A stretch of 64,000 nt of DNA from JBFXCS01 sp050181915 (GTDB taxonomy: Bacteria; Actinomycetota; Thermoleophilia; Miltoncostaeales; Miltoncostaeaceae), in contig JBFXCS010000004.1 in NCBI GenBank assembly GCA_050181915.1, positions 274,148 through 338,147 on the forward strand, in the 5' to 3' direction. Numbering within the stretch: the stretch's first letter is position 1; each line of letters begins with the position of its first letter. The notes beneath the pieces were generated by a model that saw only the letters and a program-made list of their open reading frames with translations, made no database searches and was not told the origin of the DNA. Of the stretch, positions 1-5,908 are shown one piece after another. Position numbers and translations under genes: made by a program.

Positions 1-858
1 GGGCCGGGCGGCCGCCACAGCCGGCTCATCGGGCGCGCGCTCGACCGGCTGGAGTCGATCGACCACGAGGTCTGCGGCTCGGAGTTCGCCGCCCTGCTGC
101 GCGAGAACGAGCTCATCAAGAGGCTCGCCCCTCCCTGCAACGGCCGCGGCCTGGGCGGGGGAGGCAGTCATCTGCGGATCAGCGTGGGCGAGCTCGCCCC
201 GCGCCTGCACGCCGTGCGCGACGCGCCGGCCGACGGCGCGCGCTACCACGGCCCCGTGCGGTCGGACCGACTGGCGCGGCAGGCCGCCGACGACCTGCAC
301 GCCGTCTATCGCCTGCAGCCGGGGGATCCGGCGTCGCGCGCCGCGCTCGACGAGGTGAGCGGGCTGCTCGACGGCGAGCCGGCCGCCCTCGGCCGCTTCG
401 GCGTGAGGTTGGGCGAGGCGCTGCGCGAGGGCGCGCTGCCGCTGCGGTCGCAGGACGGCGAGGGCGCGGCGGCCGCCGTGCTGGGCGTGCTGGGCGCCCT
501 GGCGCGGGTGCGCCGCGCCGCGCGCCGCACGGCCGTGATCGTGGAGGCCGCGGGCGCGCCCGGCGCGGCGGAGCTGTTCTTCGTGGCGGGCGGCCTGGTG
601 CGCCGCCGCGCCCGGGTCACGGCGGGCGACTGGGCGCCCGCGGCGCGCGCCGGCCTCGCCGCGGTGCGGTGGGCCGAGCGCCGTCCCGCGCGGCTCTCCC
701 CGGCGGAGCTCGACGAGGCCGTCATCGTCGCGACACGCCTCCACGACGGCGGGGCGGCCGGGTCGGCCGGGGCGGCGCTGCCCCTGTCGCCGGGCTGGCG
801 GTCGGCGGACGCGCTCGCCTGGATCGGCTCCGCCGTCGCGGGGGTCTGCTCGGGTTAG
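1..858 (+). CDS. GIY-YIG nuclease, C-terminal part (5' end outside window)
   Basis: The open frame is already running at base 1. Its first ~50 residues match the end of a UvrC/Cho-type GIY-YIG nuclease domain: a conserved stretch ending GSEFAALLRENELIKRLAPPCN carries the catalytic Glu (read approximately as E-x-E-x-L-I-K) and the typical P-x-x-N close. After a Gly-rich linker comes YHGPVRS, which resembles the tail of actinobacterial DEDD-exonuclease/GIY-YIG fusion proteins, then an Ala/Arg-rich region without recognised motifs. It is therefore probably the C-terminus of a DNA-repair nuclease (Cho-like, perhaps with an N-terminal exonuclease domain that cannot be seen). Its TAG overlaps the TAA of the convergent TetR gene by two bases. 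Confidence 0.75.
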   Translation, partial: GPGGRHSRLIGRALDRLESIDHEVCGSEFAALLRENELIKRLAPPCNGRGLGGGGSHLRISVGELAPRLHAVRDAPADGARYHGPVRSDRLARQAADDLHAVYRLQPGDPASRAALDEVSGLLDGEPAALGRFGVRLGEALREGALPLRSQDGEGAAAAVLGVLGALARVRRAARRTAVIVEAAGAPGAAELFFVAGGLVRRRARVTAGDWAPAARAGLAAVRWAERRPARLSPAELDEAVIVATRLHDGGAAGSAGAALPLSPGWRSADALAWIGSAVAGVCSG

Positions 859-1448
859 AGGGCCCAGGAGGCCACCTGGGCGCGCCCGGCGCGCGCCAGG
901 TCGCGCTGGGCGGCGACGTCGAAGCCGGCCTGGACGGCGAGGTTCATCCCCAGCACCACCGCGATGACCAGGGAGCGGCGCCCGTCGAGCCCCTCGGGCG
1001 CGATCTCGCCCGCCCGCACCGCCCGGCCGAGGGCGGCGTCGAGCGCCCCCTCGAGGCCCGCCCGCCACCGGTCGAGGCGGGCCGCCACGCCCGGCCCCGG
1101 GCTCGACGTCTCGCACATCAGCCGTCCGATCAGGCAGCCGCGCACGCCGTCGGCGGTGTGCCAGTCGGAGAGCCCGGCGAGGAAGCGGTCGATCGCCGCC
1201 AGGCCGCCCGGCCCCGCGCGCAGCGGCTCGATGAGGTCGCGGTCGAGCAGCGCCCCATAGCGCGCCAGCGCCGCGTCCATGAGGTCGGCCTTGGTGCCGA
1301 ACGCGTTGGCGATGCTCGACTGCCCCATCCCGAGCGCCCGCTCCAGGTCGCGCGTCGTCGTGCCGCGGTAGCCGCGATGCCAGAACAGGTGCATCGCGGC
1401 GTCGAGGGCCGCGTCCGCGTCGAAGTGCCGTGGCCGTCCGCGCCTCAT
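855..1448 (-). CDS. TetR-family transcriptional regulator
   Basis: A 197-residue DNA-binding repressor. The N-terminus has the usual RGRPRHFD lead, then a helix-turn-helix around TTRDLERALGMGQSSIANAFG. The remainder is an all-helical ligand-binding domain with a Cys in GVRGCLIGRLMCE, as in many TetR proteins of the AcrR/NemR type. I chose ATG at 1448, preceded by GAGGA about 13 nt upstream; an in-frame GTG at 1478 would add ten residues. It is divergent from an OsmC-like gene 89 nt away, with a palindrome between them, so it probably controls that gene and itself. The inducer cannot be read from sequence. Confidence 0.88.
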   Translation of the reverse strand: MRRGRPRHFDADAALDAAMHLFWHRGYRGTTTRDLERALGMGQSSIANAFGTKADLMDAALARYGALLDRDLIEPLRAGPGGLAAIDRFLAGLSDWHTADGVRGCLIGRLMCETSSPGPGVAARLDRWRAGLEGALDAALGRAVRAGEIAPEGLDGRRSLVIAVVLGMNLAVQAGFDVAAQRDLARAGRAQVASWAL

Positions 1449-1487
1449 CTCGGCTCGATCCTCGTTGACCGGCGTCACCGGATCACA

Positions 1488-1509
1488 TTATGGTGCATTC
1501 GCGACATAA
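1488..1509. promoter_or_regulatory. Candidate TetR operator palindrome
   Basis: A 22-bp imperfect dyad, TTATG-N2-GC-N4-GC-N2-CATAA, lies between the divergent TetR and OsmC genes. This size and position are typical for TetR operators. It is A+T rich in a very G+C-rich neighbourhood. Binding by the neighbouring regulator is inferred. Confidence 0.4.
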
Positions 1510-1537
1510 ATACCCGACGATCGCCGGAGATCCCGCC

Positions 1538-2020
1538 GTGACCGCATTCGAGACCAGCGTCCCCGTCCGCCTGACCCCGACGTCGAGGGTGCTCGACCGC
1601 GAGGCCGACCTGCCCCCGCACGGGACCACGATCCACTTCGGGGCGCACGGAGGGGTGGCCGAGCACTACGGGATGACGCCGGCCGAGCCGTTGCCGTCCA
1701 CGATCGACTACCTGGTGGCATCGGTGGGCGGATGCCTCATCGGCACCTTCGCCGGCTCGCTGCTGCGCGCGCGCCTGCCGCTCGACCGGGCGGGCCTCAC
1801 CGGCGTGGCCACCGGCACGGTCTCCTCCTCGGACGAGGACAACGTCCTCGTGCTGCGGCGCATCGACCTCCGGTACACGCTCGCGATGGCGCAGGAGCAC
1901 CGGGCCGCGGCCGAGGAGGTGCACGCCGCGCACGCCTCGCGGTGCCCCAACGCCCGCAGCGTCGCGGGCGGCATCGAGGTCGTGACCCACCTCGAGATGG
2001 TGGAGCCGGTCGCCGCCTGA
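1538..2020 (+). CDS. OsmC/Ohr-family protein
   Basis: About 160 residues with the OsmC fold: an N-terminal beta region, then the helix VASVGGCLIGTFAGSL with the conserved peroxidatic-type Cys, and near the end SRCPNARSVAG with the second Cys. These two cysteines define the thiol peroxidase site of OsmC/Ohr proteins, which reduce organic hydroperoxides. GTG 1538 is preferred because GGAG lies at 1526-1529; ATG 1490 is in frame but would place the operator-like palindrome inside the coding region. Gene order suggests control by the divergent TetR regulator. Some OsmC-like proteins have other substrates, so peroxide reduction is the likely rather than the proven role. Confidence 0.85.
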   Translation: MTAFETSVPVRLTPTSRVLDREADLPPHGTTIHFGAHGGVAEHYGMTPAEPLPSTIDYLVASVGGCLIGTFAGSLLRARLPLDRAGLTGVATGTVSSSDEDNVLVLRRIDLRYTLAMAQEHRAAAEEVHAAHASRCPNARSVAGGIEVVTHLEMVEPVAA

Positions 2021-2033
2021 CGGGCGGAGGCGG

Positions 2034-2501
2034 TCAGTCGTCTCCGCCGCGCCCCCGGCCTCGGCCCCGTCCCGAGTCGTCGTCGGAGCGGTCATCCGAT
2101 TCGGCCTCGCCGCCGCCCGGGCCGGAGCGGTCCTCATCGTCGTCGTCGCTCTCGGCGCGACCGCCGTGGTCGTCGTCATCGTCGTCGTCGGTGCGCGCGG
2201 GCGGTGGCGGTGGCGGCGTCTGAGCGTCGGTGGTGGGCGCGGCCGGCGGCGCCGGCGCCTGGGCCGGCTGCTCCCGGGAGACCGGCGGCGCGGCGGGCGC
2301 GGAGCGGGTGGTCGTGCCCGCCGCCGGCGCGGTGGTCGTGCGGGCGGCGGTCGTGGCCGCGGGCGCGAGGCTGCCGCCCCGGATCGGCCTGGCCGGCTCG
2401 CTCAGCGGATCGCCCGCCAGCACGTAGGCGCCCAGGCTGAGGGCGAGGGCCACGGCCGCCCCGGCGAGCGCGTAGCCGGCCGCGATGAGGGTGCGCTTCA
2501 T
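2034..2501 (-). CDS. Membrane-anchored Asp-rich protein of unknown function
   Basis: I do not recognise a family. The 155-residue product starts MKRTLIAAGYALAGAAVA, a signal anchor or signal peptide ending near residue 30. It continues as a Thr/Ala/Pro-rich linker and ends in a strongly acidic tail with runs of Asp mixed with Ser, Gly and Arg. This suggests an extracytoplasmic, disordered polyanion that could bind cations. It lies directly downstream of a histidine kinase and has its own -10 box (TAGCGT, 8 nt before ATG), so it can be transcribed separately. Composition bias could mimic coding potential, but the start signals and position support a real gene. Confidence 0.6.
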   Translation of the reverse strand: MKRTLIAAGYALAGAAVALALSLGAYVLAGDPLSEPARPIRGGSLAPAATTAARTTTAPAAGTTTRSAPAAPPVSREQPAQAPAPPAAPTTDAQTPPPPPPARTDDDDDDDHGGRAESDDDDEDRSGPGGGEAESDDRSDDDSGRGRGRGRGGDD

Positions 2502-2509
2502 GGGCGGTC

Positions 2510-2515
2510 ACGCTA
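2510..2515 (-). promoter_or_regulatory. -10 box, leaderless promoter of the Asp-rich protein gene
   Basis: TAGCGT on the minus strand lies 8 nt before the ATG at 2501. There is no room for a ribosome-binding site downstream of a start point about 6 nt after the box, so the transcript would be leaderless. Confidence 0.45.
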
Positions 2516-2548
2516 CCCGGACGCGGGTAAGGGCTCGGCAAGGGCGGG

Positions 2549-3904
2549 TCAAGGATCCGCCCCGGGCAGCCGCACCTCGGCGCGCAGGCCCCCCGCCGCC
2601 GCGCGGCCCAGCCGCAGCCCGCCGCCCGCGCCGTCGGCCAGCTCGCGCACGATGGCGAGGCCCAGCCCGGATCCGCCGGGCGTCGAGCCGGAGCCGCGGT
2701 AGAAGCGGTCGGTCAGCCGCTCCCGCTCGGCGTCGGCGACGCCGGCCCCGCCGTCCTCGACCGCCAGCAGGGCGCCGCCCTCCGGCGATCGGGCGACCTC
2801 GATCACCACGGGCGGCGCCCCGTGCGAGAGGGCGTTGTCGATCAGGTTGTCGAGGATCTGGTCAACGTCGGCCCGCGCGGCGCGCGCCGACGCCCCGGGG
2901 CCGCGGCGATCGATGCGGGCGCCGGCCCGCGCGGCTCGGTCGCGCCAGCGCTCGACGGCGGCGCCGGCCGCGGCGGCGAGGTCGACCGCCTCCGGCTCCG
3001 CCGCCTCGGCCCGGCGGGCGGTGGAGAGCAGCCGGTCGATGACCCCGGCCAGGCGGTCGACCTCGGCCTCGGCCGCCTCGACGTGGCGCCGGGCGGCGTC
3101 CGGCAGGTCGGCGGCGGCCGCCGACTCGAGCCGCAGCTTCATGCCGGCGAGCGGCGTGCGCAGCTGGTGGGAGGCGTTCGCCGCGAACTCCCGCTGAGCC
3201 CGGACGGTGCCCTCGAGCCGCTCGGCCATGTCGTCGAACGAGCGCGCCAGCTCGTCGATCTCGCGTCCTCCGCCGCGCGTGTCGGTGCGCGCCGACAGGT
3301 CGCCGGCGCCCAGGCGCCGCGCCGCGTCGGCCAGGCGGCGCAGGGGCCGGGACAGCGACCCCGCCAGCAGGTAGGCCAGCACCAGGCCGGCGACCAGGCC
3401 GGCGATGCCGATGGCGACCAGGCCGATGACCGCCCGGTTCGCGTTGCGGTTCGCGCCGGCCGTGCTCTGGGTGATGCGCACCGCGCCCTCCGGCGTGCCG
3501 CCGGCGCCGGCGATCGGCACCGCCGTCGCCAGGATGTCCTGGCCCAGCTCCTCGCTGGTGCGCACCTCGGAGGTGGGGTCGTTCGCCAGGGCGCGGCCGA
3601 TCTCCGGCCGGCCGGGCGTGCGGTAGTCGGTCCCGATCGCCGCGTCGCTCTCCGAGTCGGCCACCACCACCCCGGTGGCGTCGACGACGGTCACCCTGCC
3701 CTCGGCCTGGTCGGCGGCGTTGCGGACGTCCTCGCGCAGGGCCGGCGTGTCCGCCACCCGGCCGGTGAGGGCCGAGGCGAAGCTCTGGGCCTGGACCAGC
3801 GCGCGCGCCGTGAGCTCGGCCTCGGCCCGCCCGTGCAGGTTCACCGCGAGCGGCACCTCCAGGGCCACGATCACGACCGCCAGGATGTAGGCGAAGGCCA
3901 GCAC
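2549..3904 (-). CDS. Two-component sensor histidine kinase
   Basis: A membrane sensor kinase of about 451 residues. Order: transmembrane segment 1 at the extreme N-terminus, an extracytoplasmic sensor domain of ~110 residues, transmembrane segment 2 (IGLVAIGIAGLVAGLVLAYL), HAMP, the phospho-acceptor helix FAANASHQLRTPL (His), N box DNLIDNALSHG, and G boxes DGGAGV and GSGLGLAI. It follows the response regulator gene in the same operon. The start is uncertain: no ATG, GTG or TTG exists between the regulator stop at 3964 and GTG 3904, and a CTG at 3940 would give a longer N-terminus. The stimulus is unknown. Confidence 0.88.
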   Translation of the reverse strand: MLAFAYILAVVIVALEVPLAVNLHGRAEAELTARALVQAQSFASALTGRVADTPALREDVRNAADQAEGRVTVVDATGVVVADSESDAAIGTDYRTPGRPEIGRALANDPTSEVRTSEELGQDILATAVPIAGAGGTPEGAVRITQSTAGANRNANRAVIGLVAIGIAGLVAGLVLAYLLAGSLSRPLRRLADAARRLGAGDLSARTDTRGGGREIDELARSFDDMAERLEGTVRAQREFAANASHQLRTPLAGMKLRLESAAAADLPDAARRHVEAAEAEVDRLAGVIDRLLSTARRAEAAEPEAVDLAAAAGAAVERWRDRAARAGARIDRRGPGASARAARADVDQILDNLIDNALSHGAPPVVIEVARSPEGGALLAVEDGGAGVADAERERLTDRFYRGSGSTPGGSGLGLAIVRELADGAGGGLRLGRAAAGGLRAEVRLPGADP

Positions 3905-3963
3905 CAGCCGCCCGCGAACGCCGCCGGCGGCGTCGAGCAGGGCTCTGGCGGGGCCGGCGATGG

Positions 3964-4659
3964 CTACCCGGCGAGGTCCTCGGCCGAGGCGAAGCGGAAG
4001 CCGACGCCGCGGACGGTGGTGATGTACACGGGCTGCGAGGGGTCGTCCTCGATGCGCTTGCGCAGCGAGGCCACGTGCACGTCGAGCGTCTTGGTGGAGC
4101 CGAACCAGTTGCGGTCCCACACCTCGTCCATCAGCTGCTCGCGGCGCACCACCTCGCCGGCGCGGCGCATCAGCGCGTGGAGCAGGTCGAACTCGCGGGG
4201 CGGGAGCTCCAGGGGCTCGCCGTCGCGGGTGACCCGCCGGGCGCCCGCCTCCAGGCGCAGCGCTCCCACCGCGATGCCCTCGGCGCGCCGCGGAGGGGAG
4301 CCGCGTCGCAGGATCGCCCTGATCCGCGCCGCCAGCTCGCGGGCCGAGAAGGGCTTCACGACGTAGTCGTCGGCGCCCAGCTCGAGGCCCACCACCCGGT
4401 CGATCTCGTCGCCGCGCGCGGTGAGCATGACGATCGGCAGGTCCGATTCGCGCCGGACGTCGCGGCACAGGTCGCGCCCGTCGCCGTCCGGCAGCATCAC
4501 GTCGAGCAGCATCAGGTCCGGCGGCGCGCCGGCCAGGGCCTCGCGCGCGGCGGCCAGCGTGCCGGCCACCGCGACCTCGAAGCCCTCGCGATCGAGGCTC
4601 TCCGCGAGCGGCTCGGCGATCGCGCGCTCGTCCTCCACCACCAGGATGCGGGGGCTCAT
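3964..4659 (-). CDS. OmpR/PhoB-type response regulator
   Basis: About 231 residues. The receiver domain shows the acidic pair EDE, the phospho-acceptor Asp in MLLDVMLPDGDG, Thr in VMLTARG and Lys in YVVKPF. The C-terminal winged helix carries EVWDRNWFGSTKTLDVHVASLRKRI. It acts as the DNA-binding output of the downstream kinase. ATG 4659 is preferred over the upstream GTG 4686 because TACGAT sits 8 nt before it, giving a leaderless transcript. It is divergent from the epoxide-hydrolase-like gene with a 59-nt gap, which therefore could be one of its targets. Confidence 0.92.
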   Translation of the reverse strand: MSPRILVVEDERAIAEPLAESLDREGFEVAVAGTLAAAREALAGAPPDLMLLDVMLPDGDGRDLCRDVRRESDLPIVMLTARGDEIDRVVGLELGADDYVVKPFSARELAARIRAILRRGSPPRRAEGIAVGALRLEAGARRVTRDGEPLELPPREFDLLHALMRRAGEVVRREQLMDEVWDRNWFGSTKTLDVHVASLRKRIEDDPSQPVYITTVRGVGFRFASAEDLAG

Positions 4660-4667
4660 CGCGGACA

Positions 4668-4673
4668 ATCGTA
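4668..4673 (-). promoter_or_regulatory. -10 box of the two-component operon
   Basis: TACGAT on the minus strand ends 8 nt before the ATG at 4659. It faces the opposite promoter at 4706-4711, so the short gap holds two divergent leaderless promoters. Confidence 0.45.
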
Positions 4674-4705
4674 CGTCGCCCGCCACCCGGCGACCCGCCG
4701 TGCCG

Positions 4706-4711
4706 TAGACT
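4706..4711 (+). promoter_or_regulatory. -10 box of the alpha/beta hydrolase gene
   Basis: TAGACT is followed by 7 nt and the GTG start at 4719. The spacing leaves no ribosome-binding site and implies a leaderless mRNA. Confidence 0.5.
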
Positions 4712-4718
4712 CGCGGCC

Positions 4719-5585
4719 GTGACGACCCGGCGGATCGACGTGGGCGAGGTGCGCCTGGCGGTGGCCGAGGCCGGCGACCCCTCGGGCGAGCCGGTGATCC
4801 TGCTGCACGGCTTCCCCGAGCTCTCGCACTCGTGGCGCCATCAGCTGCCCGCGCTGGCCGAGGCCGGCTACCACGCGGTCGCGCCCGACCTGCGCGGCTA
4901 CGGCGGCTCGGACCGCCCGGCGGCGGTCGAGGCGTACGCCGCGCCGAAGCTGGTGGGCGACGTGGCCGGCCTGATCCGCGCCCTGGGCCACGAGAGCGCC
5001 CACATCGTGGGCCACGACTGGGGCGGCGGCCTCGCGTGGGGCCTGGCGGGCAACGCGCCGCAGATGGTGCGCTCGCTGACCATCCTGAACGCCCCGCAGG
5101 GGCCGGTCTCGGCGCGGCTGCGGCACGAGGATCCGGCGCAGCAGGCCAAGAGCTGGTACATGCTGCTGTTCCAGTTCCCCGGCGTGGCCGAGACGTGGCT
5201 GTCGCAGGACGACTTCGCGAACCTCCACTCGTTCGTGTTCGACACGGCCGCTCCCGGGGCGTTCCCGGAGGAGGATCGCCGTCACTTCATCGAGGCGCTC
5301 TCGAAGGACGGCGCCCTGACCGCGGCGCTCAACTGGTACCGCGCGAACATGCCGCCGTCGTCGTGGCTGCGCAGACCCCCCGACCCGCCCCGGATCACGG
5401 TGCCGACCCTCATCATCTGGGGCGAGGCCGACGCCAACATGGACATCCGGCTGCTGGAGCTCTCGGCCGCGACGGTCACGGCGCCGCTGCGCGTCGAGCG
5501 CCTGCCCGGGGTGAGCCACTGGGTGCAGCAGGAGGTCCCGGAGAAGGTCAACGAGCTGCTCGTCGACTTCCTCCGCTCGCTGTAG
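4719..5585 (+). CDS. Epoxide-hydrolase-like alpha/beta hydrolase
   Basis: The 288-residue protein has the soluble epoxide hydrolase pattern: oxyanion motif HGFPE, nucleophile elbow GHDWGG with Asp in place of Ser, a lid with candidate ring-opening tyrosines in KSWYMLL and LNWYRAN, the acid in GEADANMD and the catalytic His in GVSHWVQQE. Such enzymes hydrolyse epoxides to diols through an Asp-ester intermediate. Haloalkane and fluoroacetate dehalogenases share the Asp nucleophile, but the lid tyrosines and HGFPE favour epoxide hydrolase. It is a single cytoplasmic gene, divergent from a two-component operon. Confidence 0.85.
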   Translation: MTTRRIDVGEVRLAVAEAGDPSGEPVILLHGFPELSHSWRHQLPALAEAGYHAVAPDLRGYGGSDRPAAVEAYAAPKLVGDVAGLIRALGHESAHIVGHDWGGGLAWGLAGNAPQMVRSLTILNAPQGPVSARLRHEDPAQQAKSWYMLLFQFPGVAETWLSQDDFANLHSFVFDTAAPGAFPEEDRRHFIEALSKDGALTAALNWYRANMPPSSWLRRPPDPPRITVPTLIIWGEADANMDIRLLELSAATVTAPLRVERLPGVSHWVQQEVPEKVNELLVDFLRSL

Positions 5586-5586
5586 C

Positions 5587-5640
5587 CCCCGTTCTCGGGG
5601 CAGGCTCTAACAAATTCCTCACATCTCGGCCGTCAGGCCG
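5587..5640 (+). terminator. Two weak hairpins after the hydrolase gene
   Basis: CCCCG-TTCT-CGGGG follows the stop codon directly, and CGGCC-GTCA-GGCCG lies at 5627-5640. Neither has a T-rich tail. They could end hydrolase transcription, but the evidence is only structural. Confidence 0.3.
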
Positions 5641-5689
5641 GGCCTTCTCGTGCGTCGTATCGGTGTCACGACGAGCACGGAGGGCCGGG

Positions 5690-5908
5690 ATGTACAGCGA
5701 GCCGTACGACGACGCGCCCCTCGACGCCCGCACGCGCCGCAAGCTGCGCGGGCTGGGCGAGGGGCGCTTCCTGCTCTACGAGCTCACGGCCGCACGCGAG
5801 ATGCGCGTGCTGCACCTGCCGGCCCGGGCGGAGCCCTTCACCCCTCCCGCAGCCGGCGCCGGTCGAGCTTCCCGGAGGGCAGGCGCGGCAGCGCATCGAG
5901 CACCGTGA
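5690..5908 (+). CDS. Small hypothetical protein
   Basis: A 72-residue ORF with a good ribosome-binding site (GGAGGG, 5679-5684) before its ATG. The first ~50 residues, beginning MYSEPYDDAPLDARTRRKL, look like ordinary protein and are charged and soluble. The last ~23 residues overlap the 3' end of the convergent fusion gene at 5838 and are low-complexity Ala/Arg/Gly. No family is recognised. It may be a real small protein whose stop has drifted into its neighbour, or a remnant. Confidence 0.45.
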   Translation: MYSEPYDDAPLDARTRRKLRGLGEGRFLLYELTAAREMRVLHLPARAEPFTPPAAGAGRASRRAGAAAHRAP

